Shown: positions 1-9,497, counted from the first letter of the stretch. The stretch is 32,914 nucleotides of DNA from Alphaproteobacteria bacterium (GCA_003158585.1 PMKE01000030.1:5949-38862), one strand, 5' to 3'. Program-made: numbers and translations. Notes: a model not told the origin generated them from the sequence alone.

Positions 1-1548
1 GCGCTGATGCGCCAGGCGCAATCGACAAAAAAGGGCGTCAAGGAATCCGGCGGCACGCCGCGCGAGTTTTGCACCATCTCGGTGACCGACGGTATCGCGA
101 TGGGCCATGAAGGGATGAAGTCGTCGCTGGTCAGCCGCGAAGTGATCGCCGACAGCGTGGAACTGACCATGCGCGGGCACTGCTACGACGCGCTGGTGGG
201 CATCGCGGGCTGCGACAAGTCTCTTCCCGGCATGATGATGGCGATGCTGCGCCTCAACGTGCCGAGCGTGTTCCTCTATGGCGGCTCGATCATGCCCGGC
301 AAGTTCAAGGGCAAGGATGTGACGGTGGTCGACATCTTCGAGGGCGTCGGCCAGCACGCCGCGGGCAAGATGAGCGTTTGCGATCTCACCGATCTCGAAC
401 AGCACGCCTGCCCGGGCGCGGGCGCCTGCGGCGGTCAGTTCACCGCTAACACGATGGCCTGCGTCGCCGAAGCGATCGGCTTGGCGCTGCCTTATTCCTC
501 CGGCCCGCCGGCGGAAGTTCTGGCGCGCGACGATTTTGCCCTGAAGGCGGGGCAGGCGGTGATGAACCTGATCGAAAAGCGCATCCGGCCGCGCGACATC
601 TGCACCCGTGCCGCGTTCGAGAATGCTGCGGCGGTGGTTGCGGCGACCGGCGGCTCGACCAACGCCGCGCTGCATCTGCCGGCGATGGCGAACGAGGCGG
701 GCATCAAGTTCGATCTGTTCGACGTGGCGGACATCTTCAAGCGCACGCCGTACCTTGCTTCTCTCAAGCCGGGCGGGCTCTACGTCGCCAAGGACATGTG
801 GGAGGCGGGCGGCGTGCCGATGCTGATGAAGACGCTGCTCGACGGCGGCTATATCGACGGCTCCTGCATGACGGTGACGGGCAAGACCGTCGCCGAGAAC
901 CTGAAGGATGTGGTGTTCAATGCGAACCAGAAGGTGATGAAGGACGTGGCGCACGCGTTGGGTCCGACGGGCGGCGTGGTCGGCCTGCGTGGCAATCTCG
1001 CGCCCGAAGGCGCCATCGTGAAGATCGCGGGCCTCAAGCATCTGAAGCATCGTGGACCGGCGCGAGTGTTCGACTGCGAAGAGGATTGCTTCGCGGCTGT
1101 GCAGGCGCGCAAGTACAACGAAGGCGATGTACTGGTCATCCGCTACGAGGGACCGAAAGGCGGGCCGGGCATGCGCGAGATGCTGTCCACCACGGCGGCA
1201 CTGTACGGGCAGGGTGTTGAGAACATCGCGCTAATCACCGACGGGCGCTTTTCGGGCGGCACGCGCGGGCTGTGCATCGGTCACGTCGGGCCGGAAGCGG
1301 CGGACGGTGGACCCATCGCGCTGCTCAAGGACGGCGACATCATCGTCATCGACGCCGAGAAGGGCACGATCCAGGTCGAGCTTTCCGACGGCGAATTGGC
1401 AGCTCGCAAAGCCACGTGGAAGCGCAAGGCTCCGGCCTTCGGCTCGGGCGCGCTGCACCGCTATTCCATCAACGTCGGACCGGCGCGCTATGGCGCGGTG
1501 ACAACGCCGGGCGCGGCTGGCGAGGTGCGCGTCTACGCCGACATTTGA
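1..1548 (+). CDS. ilvD: Dihydroxy-acid dehydratase, 5' end outside window
   Basis: Dehydrates 2,3-dihydroxy acids to 2-keto acids in valine, leucine and isoleucine synthesis, using an Fe-S cluster in the cytoplasm. The frame is open from base 1 and the first visible residues already correspond to roughly residue 55-60 of a full IlvD, so the N-terminus lies upstream of the window. Visible family motifs are the cluster cysteines in GCDKSLPG and in [16 protein letters not shown], and the C-terminal [19 protein letters not shown] block. The C-terminus is complete and ends in a TGA. Related sugar-acid dehydratases of the IlvD/Edd family are the main alternative, but the C-terminal block favours IlvD. 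The next gene starts about 60 bp downstream behind its own SOS box, so it is probably a separate transcription unit. Confidence 0.9.
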   Translation, partial: ALMRQAQSTKKGVKESGGTPREFCTISVTDGIAMGHEGMKSSLVSREVIADSVELTMRGHCYDALVGIAGCDKSLPGMMMAMLRLNVPSVFLYGGSIMPGKFKGKDVTVVDIFEGVGQHAAGKMSVCDLTDLEQHACPGAGACGGQFTANTMACVAEAIGLALPYSSGPPAEVLARDDFALKAGQAVMNLIEKRIRPRDICTRAAFENAAAVVAATGGSTNAALHLPAMANEAGIKFDLFDVADIFKRTPYLASLKPGGLYVAKDMWEAGGVPMLMKTLLDGGYIDGSCMTVTGKTVAENLKDVVFNANQKVMKDVAHALGPTGGVVGLRGNLAPEGAIVKIAGLKHLKHRGPARVFDCEEDCFAAVQARKYNEGDVLVIRYEGPKGGPGMREMLSTTAALYGQGVENIALITDGRFSGGTRGLCIGHVGPEAADGGPIALLKDGDIIVIDAEKGTIQVELSDGELAARKATWKRKAPAFGSGALHRYSINVGPARYGAVTTPGAAGEVRVYADI

Positions 1549-1590
1549 TGCGATCTTTTTAGCTGGTCCTGCTCGTTGTTCGCCCCGTAT

Positions 1591-1605
1591 GTTCCTGTTA
1601 TGTTC
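1591..1605 (+). promoter_or_regulatory. LexA (SOS) box, GTTC-N7-GTTC
   Basis: The sequence GTTCCTGTTATGTTC is a perfect match to the direct-repeat LexA operator used by Alphaproteobacteria. It ends 5 bp before the ATG of the Y-family polymerase at 1611, a typical place for a repressor site controlling a DNA-damage polymerase. The closeness of box and ATG, with no Shine-Dalgarno sequence between them, suggests a leaderless or very short-leader transcript. Confidence 0.8.
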
Positions 1606-1610
1606 TTATC

Positions 1611-2906
1611 ATGGCAGGGACGGCGGCGCAAGCGAAACCGGCGCGCGGGCAGGATGCGGCCCGGCTGCGCTGGCTGTTCCTTGATCTGAACGCCTATTTC
1701 GCCAGCGTCGAGCAGCAGGAAAATCCGAAGCTGCGCGGCAAGCCGGTGATCGTCACCCCTGTGGCCTCGGACGCCACCTGCGCCATCGCCGCAAGCTATG
1801 AGGCAAAAGCCTTCGGCATCCGCACCGGCACGCCGGTGTATGAGGCGCGGCGGCTGTGCCCCGGTCTCAAGACCGTCAACGCGCGGCACGATGTTTATGT
1901 CGAATACCACCACCGCATCGTGGACGAGATTGAGCGCCATCTGCACGTCACCAAGGTGGAATCCGTTGACGAAGTGGCCTGCGAGCTGCTGGGCTCCGAG
2001 CGGCGCACCGAGAACGCCGTGGCGCTCGCCCGCGAAACGCAACAGGGAATCCTGAAGCGCGTCGGCAAATGTTTGCGGTCCTCGGTGGGGCTGGGCCCCA
2101 GCGTGCTGCTCGCCAAGACGGCCAGCGACATGAAGAAGCCCGCGGGGCTCACCGTGTTGGGGGCGGACCGGTTGCCCGAGGCCATCCTGGGCCTCGATCT
2201 CGAGGACCTCGCGGGGATCGGACGCAACATCAAACGGCATCTGCTGGCTGCCGGTGTGAACGATGTTGCGACATTGTGGGCGCTCACGCCGTCGCGCGCC
2301 CGCGCTATCTGGGGCTCCATCGGCGGCGAGCGGTTCTGGTACGCGCTGCACGGCGTCGATCCGCCGGAAATCGCAACGCACCGGCAGTCGATAGGGCACA
2401 GCCATGTGCTGGGACCTGCGCTGCGCAACCGCTATGCCGCCTATCGCGTGGCCCGCCGGCTGCTGGCGCGCGCCGCCAGCCGCCTGCGCCGCGCCGAGCA
2501 CAAAGCGGGCAGGCTGGTGCTGTGGCTGCACGCGGACGGCGAGGGTTATCGCGAGAACGCCGAGCGGTTCTCCCACACCGCCGACACCTTCGCCCTGCTG
2601 TTCGCGCTCGACCGCCTGTGGAACTCCATCGTAGGGTCGGAGGAGGTTCTGCCCGTCAAGCATATCGGGATCAATCTTTTCGACCTCATTCCCACGGCCG
2701 GCATCGCGCCGGACCTGTTCGGCTGGACTCCCGACATCGACGAACGGCCGGAGCGTCTGCGCCTGTCGCTGGCCATCGACCGCCTCAACCAGCGTTACGG
2801 CGTGGACACGGTCGCCATAGGTGCGCCGCCCGCCGGGCTGCCCGCCTATATGGGCGCGAAAATCGCCTTCAACCGCATCCCCGAACGGCCGGATTTCTCC
2901 GGCTGA
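1611..2906 (+). CDS. Y-family (DinB/UmuC-like) translesion DNA polymerase
   Basis: Predicted error-prone polymerase that copies past DNA lesions. The palm carries DLNAYFASVEQ (catalytic Asp25, steric-gate region Tyr29-Phe30) and ESVDE (Asp120-Glu121), so all metal-binding acidic residues are present. LGPSVLLAKTASDMKKPAGL around residue 160-180 is the conserved block that precedes the helix-hairpin-helix (DLAGIGRNIKRHL). At 431 residues it has a full length for the family, including the little-finger region. The canonical YSIDEAF block reads ESVDEVACEL here, so it belongs to a divergent subgroup rather than classical DinB. The only in-frame ATG is at 1611. An SOS box directly upstream indicates LexA control. 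No imuA or dnaE2 neighbour is visible. Confidence 0.85.
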   Translation: MAGTAAQAKPARGQDAARLRWLFLDLNAYFASVEQQENPKLRGKPVIVTPVASDATCAIAASYEAKAFGIRTGTPVYEARRLCPGLKTVNARHDVYVEYHHRIVDEIERHLHVTKVESVDEVACELLGSERRTENAVALARETQQGILKRVGKCLRSSVGLGPSVLLAKTASDMKKPAGLTVLGADRLPEAILGLDLEDLAGIGRNIKRHLLAAGVNDVATLWALTPSRARAIWGSIGGERFWYALHGVDPPEIATHRQSIGHSHVLGPALRNRYAAYRVARRLLARAASRLRRAEHKAGRLVLWLHADGEGYRENAERFSHTADTFALLFALDRLWNSIVGSEEVLPVKHIGINLFDLIPTAGIAPDLFGWTPDIDERPERLRLSLAIDRLNQRYGVDTVAIGAPPAGLPAYMGAKIAFNRIPERPDFSG

Positions 2907-2981
2907 AGTCATATTAACCCTGGGTGAGGCGCGTCTCGACAGGGCGCGCCGGTCCTCTACAATCTACGCCAGAGGGTGGGG

Positions 2982-4214
2982 ATGCCGCGTTACGGCTGGA
3001 CTCTGGATAATATACTTGGCCGTTTCATGACCGTCGCCTCGGCAATCCTCGCGACGGCGTCGATCAGCATGGGTACGGCGTATCTGATCGAAACGCGCCA
3101 CCATGCCGGACCTGCAGCACCTTCCGCGGAAATGCAGCGCGCCGTGAAGGCCGAAGTCGCTCCGGCGCCTGGCACGCCGCTATGGTTCTCCACGGAGTAC
3201 AAACCCGGAGACCGCCGTCTGGTCGACATCGTGGCCGGCGGTGACGTGATGATGGGGTCGATCGATTCCGGCCTCAATCCGGCGATCAAACCCGACGCCG
3301 ACGCCGCCGCGCTGATCGGTGCGAAGCTGGCGGCGGTCTTCCGCCATGCGGACATCGCCTTCGTCAATCTGGAAGGGCCGCTCTACGACGGACGGGATGT
3401 CTCGACGAAGGATTGCGAACATTGCTTCTCGTTCCGCAGCCCGGTCTATTACGCCGACGTGCTGGAGAGCCTGCACATCAGGGCGGTGAGCCTCGCCAAC
3501 AACCACAGTGGAGACTATGGCGAAGCGGGGCGCGCCTCCACGATGACGGCGCTCAGAAAACGCGGCATCGGCTTCGGCGGCCTTGACCGCGACGGCGCCC
3601 GCGCGGCGGAGCTTCGTCTCGCGGATGGGCGGAGCGCGGCCGTCATCGCCTTCGCCCCCAACAACGGCACGCTGGACATCAACGACATCCCATCGGCTGC
3701 GGAACGCATCCGCGCACTGAAGAAGGCGCACGATCTGGTAATCGTGTCTTTCCACGGCGGCGGCGAGGGCTGGGACCATGTGCATGTCGCCAGTGGCAAC
3801 GAGGAGTTTGCAGGCGAGGACCGTGGCGACGTCGTGGCCTTCGCGCACGCCGCCGTCGATGCGGGCGCGGACATCGTGATCGGGCAGGGGCCGCACGTGC
3901 CGCGCGCGGTGGAGATTTATCGCGATCATCTGATCGCCTACAGCCTCGGCAACTTCTGGACCTATGAAGGTGTCATGTCCTACGCGGTATCGGGCCTCGG
4001 CCCGGTGCTGGAAGCGTGGCTGGCGCCGGACGGAACCGTCGCCGGATTTACTATCCACTCGACGCGGCAGGCGGGCCTCGGTGTGCCCCATCTCGATCCC
4101 GACGACGAAGCCGCGCGCTATGTGCTGTATCTGACACGCAGCGATTTTCCCCGCACGGGGGCGAAAATCGACAACGCCTTGGAGAACGGACCGTTAAGGA
4201 ATTCAGGCTCTTGA
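2982..4214 (+). CDS. CapA-family (PGA_cap) metallophosphoesterase-like protein, membrane anchored
   Basis: Member of the CapA/poly-gamma-glutamate capsule family, whose fold is that of calcineurin-like phosphoesterases. A hydrophobic segment at about residues 17-37 looks like a signal anchor, placing the domain outside the cytoplasm. Family motifs are GGDVMMG (about 86-92), NLEGPL, SLANNH, VSFHGGGEG, GQGPHVPRAVE and YSLGNF. The ATG at 2982 is chosen because AGAGGGTGGGG lies just upstream; a GTG at 2976 is in frame but would overlap that site. There are no capB or capC neighbours, so poly-gamma-glutamate synthesis is not supported; the substrate is unknown. Ends about 100 bp before the DUF885 gene and may be co-transcribed with it. 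Confidence 0.85.
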   Translation: MPRYGWTLDNILGRFMTVASAILATASISMGTAYLIETRHHAGPAAPSAEMQRAVKAEVAPAPGTPLWFSTEYKPGDRRLVDIVAGGDVMMGSIDSGLNPAIKPDADAAALIGAKLAAVFRHADIAFVNLEGPLYDGRDVSTKDCEHCFSFRSPVYYADVLESLHIRAVSLANNHSGDYGEAGRASTMTALRKRGIGFGGLDRDGARAAELRLADGRSAAVIAFAPNNGTLDINDIPSAAERIRALKKAHDLVIVSFHGGGEGWDHVHVASGNEEFAGEDRGDVVAFAHAAVDAGADIVIGQGPHVPRAVEIYRDHLIAYSLGNFWTYEGVMSYAVSGLGPVLEAWLAPDGTVAGFTIHSTRQAGLGVPHLDPDDEAARYVLYLTRSDFPRTGAKIDNALENGPLRNSGS

Positions 4215-4312
4215 GGCAGGCCGATGTGTATTCACAACAACGAAGGTGACGCGGATTTAGCTTCCCTGAATACTTGAAATGCCGGAAGCTCGGTTGCAGG
4301 GGTGATGCGGGG

Positions 4313-6181
4313 ATGGACATAAATAAGCACTGGGCCGTGCCTGCCGCGGCGGCGGCGGCGGTCCTCGCGCTGATCGCGGGCATGTACCTTGCGTACCAGA
4401 CGGTGTGGGGAACGCCGCTGCGCGTCCGCGACCTGCTGCTGCGTCAGGCGATCCAGCAGTTGCGCGAAAGCCCGCAGGCGATGACCCAGGTCGGCATCAT
4501 CGACGGCGCCTGGTACGATTTCTCTAGCGACGAACTCGACCGCTATTCCCTCGAGGAACGCAAGCGTATTTTCGAGCGCACGCGCCGCTACGATGCCGAA
4601 CTCGCCGCCTGGGATCCCATCCCCATTTCGGAGCAAAACCGACTCTCGCTCGACATCGTGCGCTGGAGCTATGCGCGGACGCTGGCCGACGCCAAATATC
4701 CCTGGCTCGGCGCCAACAACCGGCTTTACCCCGTGGAGCAGGCGTTCGGAATCCAGAAGGATCTGCCGAACTTCCTGCTCTCGACGCACCAGATCAAGAA
4801 CGCACGGTTGGCGCGGCATTACGTGGCGCGGCTCGAAGCGTTGGGCGGCGTGCTGGATGCAGTGCGCGAGGACATCGCGCGGCAGGCGGACGAGGGCGTG
4901 ATCGCCCCCGATTTCATCATCGACGACTCCATCGCGCAGATGAAAGCCTTCATCGCGCCGGTCCCGGGCGAGAACCCGCTCGTCACGCATCTGGCGGAGA
5001 AAACCGAAGCCATCGGCATGGGCAGCGAGGAACGCAACGCGCTGATCAACCGGGCCGTAGCGGCCATGCTGGAGACCGTCTATCCCGCCTACCGGCGCCT
5101 GATCGAAGAAGAAGGGGCGCTGCGCAAGCGTGCTACGCACGACGCCGGGGTATGGCGGCTCAAGGACGGTGCCGCCTATTACGCCGACCAGCTCAAGACC
5201 CTCACCACCACCAACATGACGCCGGACCAAATCCACGCCTACGGCCTCAGCGAGGTCGCGCGCATCACGGCGGAGATGGACGGCGTTCTCAAATCCATCG
5301 GACGGACGGAAGGCACGGTCGGAGAGCGGATGAACGCGCTGATGGCTGATCCGCGTTTTCTCTACCCCAATACCGATACCGGCCGCGGCGCCATGCTGGC
5401 GCGATATGAGCAAATCCTCGGTCGCGTGAAATGGATGCTGCCCGGATACTTCTCGCACATTCCGAAAATCCCGCTGGAAGTGCGCCGCGTTCCCATCTTC
5501 GCCGAACAAGGTTCGGCCGGCGCCTACTACGAACGGCCTTCGCTCGACGGCGGACGGCCGGGTGTCTTCTTCGCCAACCTGCGAAATACCGCAGAGGTGC
5601 CGATGTGGGCGATGCCGACGCTCGCCTATCACGAGGGCATTCCGGGCCATCACATGCAGATCGCCACGGCGACGGAGATCGAGGATCTGCCGTTCCAGCG
5701 CCGCCTCTCATACTTCCCGGCGTTCGGCGAAGGCTGGGCGTTGTATGCCGAGCGTCTGGCGAAGGAGATGGGGCTGTACGCGGGCGATCCCTATGGCGAT
5801 CTCGGGCGGCTCCAGTCCGAGCTGTTCCGCGCCGCCCGGCTGGTTGTGGACACCGGCATCCACGCCAAGCGATGGTCGCGCGAACAGGCGATCGCCTACA
5901 TGCAGACAACCACCGGCATGGCGAACTCGGACGTCACTGCGGAAGTAGAACGCTACGTGGTGTGGCCGGGGCAAGCCTGCGCCTACAAGATCGGCATGAA
6001 GGCGATCCTGGGATTGCGCGACCAAGCAAGGCGCGAACTCGGCCCGAAGTTCGACCTGAAGGAGTTCCACGCCGTGATGCTTGAGAACGGGGCCATGCCG
6101 CTATGGTTGGCGCAACGGAATGTCGACCGGTGGATTGCGGGGAAAGTCGGGTTTTCCGCGAATGCGGCAGACTCGCGTTAG
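4313..6181 (+). CDS. DUF885 family putative zinc metallopeptidase
   Basis: A 622-residue protein of the DUF885 family. The signature YHEGIPGHH (His440-Glu441 with His446/His447) resembles a zinc-binding HExxH-type helix and is the main functional clue; a second conserved stretch FGEGWALYAERL follows, with a Glu suitable as metal ligand. An N-terminal hydrophobic segment (about residues 7-28, alanine-rich) is a signal peptide or anchor, so it probably acts in the periplasm. The ATG at 4313 is preferred over the upstream in-frame ATG at 4274 because GGGG precedes it and the protein then begins directly with the signal sequence. Substrate unknown; family members are thought to be carboxypeptidase- or oligopeptidase-like. 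The deacetylase gene follows 83 bp downstream. Confidence 0.85.
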   Translation: MDINKHWAVPAAAAAAVLALIAGMYLAYQTVWGTPLRVRDLLLRQAIQQLRESPQAMTQVGIIDGAWYDFSSDELDRYSLEERKRIFERTRRYDAELAAWDPIPISEQNRLSLDIVRWSYARTLADAKYPWLGANNRLYPVEQAFGIQKDLPNFLLSTHQIKNARLARHYVARLEALGGVLDAVREDIARQADEGVIAPDFIIDDSIAQMKAFIAPVPGENPLVTHLAEKTEAIGMGSEERNALINRAVAAMLETVYPAYRRLIEEEGALRKRATHDAGVWRLKDGAAYYADQLKTLTTTNMTPDQIHAYGLSEVARITAEMDGVLKSIGRTEGTVGERMNALMADPRFLYPNTDTGRGAMLARYEQILGRVKWMLPGYFSHIPKIPLEVRRVPIFAEQGSAGAYYERPSLDGGRPGVFFANLRNTAEVPMWAMPTLAYHEGIPGHHMQIATATEIEDLPFQRRLSYFPAFGEGWALYAERLAKEMGLYAGDPYGDLGRLQSELFRAARLVVDTGIHAKRWSREQAIAYMQTTTGMANSDVTAEVERYVVWPGQACAYKIGMKAILGLRDQARRELGPKFDLKEFHAVMLENGAMPLWLAQRNVDRWIAGKVGFSANAADSR

Positions 6182-6264
6182 CCATACCGAACATGAGCTT
6201 TTTCTTGCCCAAACGGACGGCTCTACCTAGACTGGTTCGGAACGCGATGCGGGGGCCTGCGTCC

Positions 6265-7134
6265 ATGCGGTTGCTAACACGTCTTTGCGCGGCGGCGACG
6301 CTCGCCCTGCTGTCCACGGCTGCCGTCGCCAGCGACCGCCCCGGCCAGATGGAACTCGCGTGGTTCCAGAAGGGCAGCATCTTCCATTCTGGCCTGCGCG
6401 ACGCGCACACCATTGCGCTCACCTTCGACGACGGCCCCAACATCTACACGAGCCAGGTGCTCGACGTGCTCAAGGCGAACAACATAAAGGCGACGTTCTT
6501 TATCGTCGGCCGCATGGCGAAGACGCATCCCGACATCCTGGCCCGCATCGCCGCCGAAGGGCACCTTCTAGCCAACCACACGGGCTCCCATCCCATGCTT
6601 ACGAGCTCGTTCGACGCCGATCCCGAGGCGCTGGTCTCCCAGATCAGAATCACGCACGACGACATCGCACCGCTGATGAAGCCGACCGACAAGCTCTATT
6701 TCCGCGCGCCCTACGGCTTGTGGCGGTCGGCCCATGCCGCGATCCTCAACGCCGATCCCGTGCTGCGCAATTATGTCGGGCCGATCTACTGGGACATAGG
6801 CGGCGACATATCCATGCAGGACGGCTATGTGATGAGCGCGGCGGACTGGGACTGCTGGCGCCACAAATGGACCGCGCAGGTCTGCGCCAAAGGTTATCTG
6901 CGCGAAACCCGCCGCCGGGACGGCGGCGTCGTGCTGATGCACTGCATCCACCGCCAGTCGGCCGACCTCGTGGCCTCCATCGTGCCGCCCATGATCGAGG
7001 AAGGCTACCGCTTCGTGCGCCTCGACGAAGTTCCCGAGTACAAGCAGTACGAAACGCCGCAACCTGCGCCAGTGGTGGTCGCCTCTGCGCGAAGGGGCGG
7101 CATCGTCCTGGTGAGGTCCGAACTGGTGAAGTGA
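6265..7134 (+). CDS. Polysaccharide deacetylase (CE4/NodB domain), secreted
   Basis: Predicted metal-dependent deacetylase of N- or O-acetylated glycans such as peptidoglycan or an exopolysaccharide. The start at 6265 gives a classical signal peptide (MRLLTRLCAAATLALLSTAA, cleavage near residue 22) with GCGGGGG upstream. NodB motifs are TFDDGP (53-58, catalytic and metal Asp), NHTGSHP (His105, His109 metal ligands), FRAPYG (Arg147), DIGGDI, and VVLMHCIH. All five CE4 motifs are therefore present and the enzyme is probably active. It shares strand and spacing with the CapA-like and DUF885 genes upstream, which hints at an envelope-related cluster. The exact glycan substrate cannot be read from the sequence. 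Confidence 0.88.
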   Translation: MRLLTRLCAAATLALLSTAAVASDRPGQMELAWFQKGSIFHSGLRDAHTIALTFDDGPNIYTSQVLDVLKANNIKATFFIVGRMAKTHPDILARIAAEGHLLANHTGSHPMLTSSFDADPEALVSQIRITHDDIAPLMKPTDKLYFRAPYGLWRSAHAAILNADPVLRNYVGPIYWDIGGDISMQDGYVMSAADWDCWRHKWTAQVCAKGYLRETRRRDGGVVLMHCIHRQSADLVASIVPPMIEEGYRFVRLDEVPEYKQYETPQPAPVVVASARRGGIVLVRSELVK

Positions 7135-7145
7135 TCTCACTAAAC

Positions 7146-7235
7146 TGGAGGATGGGGAGGGTTTCGAACCTCCGAGACCGTTTCCGGTCTGCAGGGTTTC
7201 AAGACCTGTGACTTAAACCACTCGGCCACCCATCC
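7146..7235 (-). tRNA. tRNA-Ser (anticodon UGA)
   Basis: Read on the - strand, this is a class II tRNA of 90 nt with encoded CCA. It has acceptor GGATGGG/CCCATCC, U8-G9, a D arm beginning GCCGAGTGG, anticodon loop CTTGAAA (UGA) and a long variable arm with the stem GACC/GGTC, which together identify serine. It is imperfect: C11-U24 in the D stem, U31-C39 in the anticodon stem and A51-C63 in the T stem are mismatched, and position 73 is U rather than the G usual for serine tRNAs. It lies between the deacetylase and rlpA genes. Confidence 0.8.
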
Positions 7236-7345
7236 GTCGGGCAGGACAAGTTCCGAACCCGGCAACATAGCGCAAGGCAAGGCGCATTGAGCGCGCGCGG
7301 GCCATCGTTTACGATTTGACCTCCGGAGAGGGGTGAATCGGCACG

Positions 7346-8284
7346 ATGCGTTGCATATCGGGTAGAATTTGTGCGGTCGCGTTTGCCGCTCTGGCGGCCG
7401 GCTGCGCCACGAGCGAGCGGCCTCCCAGCGTGACGGTTCCGTCCAACACCGGCGTCTATCGCGTCGGCAATCCCTACCAGATCGGCGGCACTTGGTATTA
7501 CCCGCGCGAGCAGCCCGATTACGACGAGACCGGCATCGCCTCCTGGTACGGCCCCGGTTTCTACGGCAACACCACGGCCGACGGCGAAGTGTTCACGGCG
7601 CAGGACCTGACGGCGGCGCACCGCACGCTGCCCATGCCGGTAAACGTACGCGTGACCAATCTCGACAACGGCGAGTCGCTGATCGTGCGCGTCAACGACC
7701 GCGGACCCTTCGCCAAGAGCCGCATCATCGACGTGTCCGAGCGAGCCGCCAAGCTGCTCGGTTTCTACGGCCAGGGCACGGCGCGCGTGCGCGTGCAGTA
7801 CGTCGCGCGGGCCGATCTTCCCACCGGCCAGCCGCAACCCTTCGGCGCCGGAACGCCGGTAGAGGTCCAAAACGCCGTTCCTGCGGCGCCGGCGGCTGGA
7901 ACCGTCGAAACCGGTGCGCTTCCTCCCATCCCTGGAACGAATCAGGCTCCCGCCAAACCGGTTGCTTCGCTGCCCAAGCCTGCCGTTTCCGCCCCCGCGG
8001 CGAGCGACGCAGGCGCGCTGCCCACCGGGCAGGTGAGCCGTGTGGCGGTGCCCGTGGCGACGCGTCTGTACGTGCAAGTCGGCGCTTTCGGCAATTACGC
8101 GAACGCCGCGCGGCTGGCGGCGCGCCTCGGCCCCGATGTTAAGATTTCGGCCATTCAACGGAACGGACAAACGCTCTATAGAGTGCGCTCCGGCCCGTTC
8201 GAGACGACGGACCTTGCAGACGCGGCGTTGTCGAGGCTGATGAGCCTCGGCGCGAACGACGCGCAGATCGTCGTCGATCAATAG
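7346..8284 (+). CDS. rlpA: RlpA family septal lytic transglycosylase lipoprotein
   Basis: Peptidoglycan enzyme expected to cleave denuded glycan strands at the division septum. The N-terminus is a lipoprotein signal with lipobox LAAGC (Cys20), giving an outer-membrane anchor. The double-psi beta-barrel domain spans about residues 62-155 and keeps the residues important in characterised RlpA: Glu81 (DGEVF), His92 (AAHRTLP) and Asp118 (VNDRGPF). A proline/alanine-rich linker leads to a C-terminal SPOR domain (about 236-312, starting RLYVQVGAF), which binds septal peptidoglycan. GAGAGGGG lies upstream of the ATG. The following gene is a D,D-carboxypeptidase 25 bp away, a common alphaproteobacterial pairing that puts two wall-remodelling enzymes in one operon. 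Confidence 0.93.
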   Translation: MRCISGRICAVAFAALAAGCATSERPPSVTVPSNTGVYRVGNPYQIGGTWYYPREQPDYDETGIASWYGPGFYGNTTADGEVFTAQDLTAAHRTLPMPVNVRVTNLDNGESLIVRVNDRGPFAKSRIIDVSERAAKLLGFYGQGTARVRVQYVARADLPTGQPQPFGAGTPVEVQNAVPAAPAAGTVETGALPPIPGTNQAPAKPVASLPKPAVSAPAASDAGALPTGQVSRVAVPVATRLYVQVGAFGNYANAARLAARLGPDVKISAIQRNGQTLYRVRSGPFETTDLADAALSRLMSLGANDAQIVVDQ

Positions 8285-8309
8285 GCCAGTTTCTCCCGGG
8301 AGGGCTTTC

Positions 8310-9497
8310 ATGCCGCGACTGCGTGTTCTGCTTTTCATGCTTCCGTTCATCGCTGCGCTTTCCGCCGTGCCGGCACAGGCGGTGATGAACACCAACGCCG
8401 AGCACGCGCTCGTCATGGACGCCGCCACCGGCCAAGTGCTGTGGGCGAAGGACGGCTTTTCGCCCATGCCGCCCGCCTCGATGTCGAAGCTGATGACGCT
8501 GGAGCTGCTGTTCCAGCGGATCAAGGACGGGCGCGTGAAGCTGACGGACACCTTCCTGGTTTCCGAGCGGGCGTGGCGCGAGCGCAGCGGCTCCACCATG
8601 TTCGTCAACATCGGCGACCGCATCTCGGCCGAGAACCTGATCCGCGGCATCATCACCCAGTCGGGCAACGACGCCTGCATCGTGGTCGCCGAAGCGCTCG
8701 GCGGTTCGGTGGAAGGCTTCGTGGACCTGATGAACAAGCGGGCCAAGGAGATCGGCCTGACGGGCTCGCATTTCGTCAATCCCGACGGGCTCGACGTGCC
8801 GCCGGGGCAGATCATGACGGCCTACGACCTCGCCAAGTTGGCGCGGCATCTCATCCGGGATTATCCGACGCTGTATCATTTTTTCAGCGACCGCAGTTTC
8901 ACTTGGCAGGGCATCACCCAGCCGAACAGGAACCTCGTGCTGGACACCTTTCCCGGCACCGACGGGCTGAAGACGGGGCATCTGGAATCTTCGGGCTACG
9001 GCATCACCGTCTCGGCGGTACGCAACGGGCAGCGGCTGATCGTGGTGCTCAACGGGCTGCGCTATCCCGATCTCGAAAAGACCGGCGGCAAGAGCAAGGA
9101 CTGGTTCGCCGAACGCCGCCGCGCCGACGAAGCCGCGCGCGTGCTAGGCATGGCGTTCCGCGAGTTCCGTTCCTATCAACTCTTCAAGGCGAACGAGATC
9201 GCGGGCAACGTCCCGGTGTGGGGCGGCAGCAGCAAATCGGTTCCCGTGACGGCGCGCGTGCCCGTCGCGGTGACGATGCAGGTCGACTCGCGGCCCGGCT
9301 TGCGCGTGGCGCTGCGCTACAACGCGCCGGTAGCGGCACCGATCGCCGAGGGACAGCAAGTCGGCACCTTGACGATCACGGCCCCCGATTTTCCGGGCCT
9401 TAGCGTTCCCGTCTATGCCGCGCAGGAAGTGCCGCGCGCCGGCCTCTTCGGTCGCATGATAACGGGCCTCAAGGCGCTCATCAGAGGCGGCGGATGA
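8310..9497 (+). CDS. D-alanyl-D-alanine carboxypeptidase (PBP5/6-like, peptidase S11)
   Basis: Periplasmic penicillin-binding protein that trims the terminal D-Ala from peptidoglycan pentapeptides. It has a cleavable signal peptide (cleavage after AQA, about residue 24) and the three serine-acyltransferase motifs SMSK (Ser57-Lys60), SGN (118-120) and KTG (221-223). The C-terminal part matches the PBP5 C-terminal beta-rich domain, and the last residues (GLFGRMITGLKALIRGGG) form an amphipathic tail like the membrane anchor of PBP5. A strong GGGAGG Shine-Dalgarno precedes the ATG. Its stop overlaps the tmk start, so the two are translationally coupled. The symbol dacA/dacC cannot be assigned with certainty. 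Confidence 0.92.
   Translation: MPRLRVLLFMLPFIAALSAVPAQAVMNTNAEHALVMDAATGQVLWAKDGFSPMPPASMSKLMTLELLFQRIKDGRVKLTDTFLVSERAWRERSGSTMFVNIGDRISAENLIRGIITQSGNDACIVVAEALGGSVEGFVDLMNKRAKEIGLTGSHFVNPDGLDVPPGQIMTAYDLAKLARHLIRDYPTLYHFFSDRSFTWQGITQPNRNLVLDTFPGTDGLKTGHLESSGYGITVSAVRNGQRLIVVLNGLRYPDLEKTGGKSKDWFAERRRADEAARVLGMAFREFRSYQLFKANEIAGNVPVWGGSSKSVPVTARVPVAVTMQVDSRPGLRVALRYNAPVAAPIAEGQQVGTLTITAPDFPGLSVPVYAAQEVPRAGLFGRMITGLKALIRGGG

Noticed and set aside
1533-2912. Long - strand frame opposite the Y-family polymerase
   Set aside because: Arg/Gly/Gln-rich composition typical of an antisense frame in GC-rich coding DNA; the + strand protein has clear catalytic motifs.
7199-8815. Long - strand frame opposite rlpA and the carboxypeptidase
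   Set aside because: Runs through the tRNA and across two well-supported genes; no domain motif.
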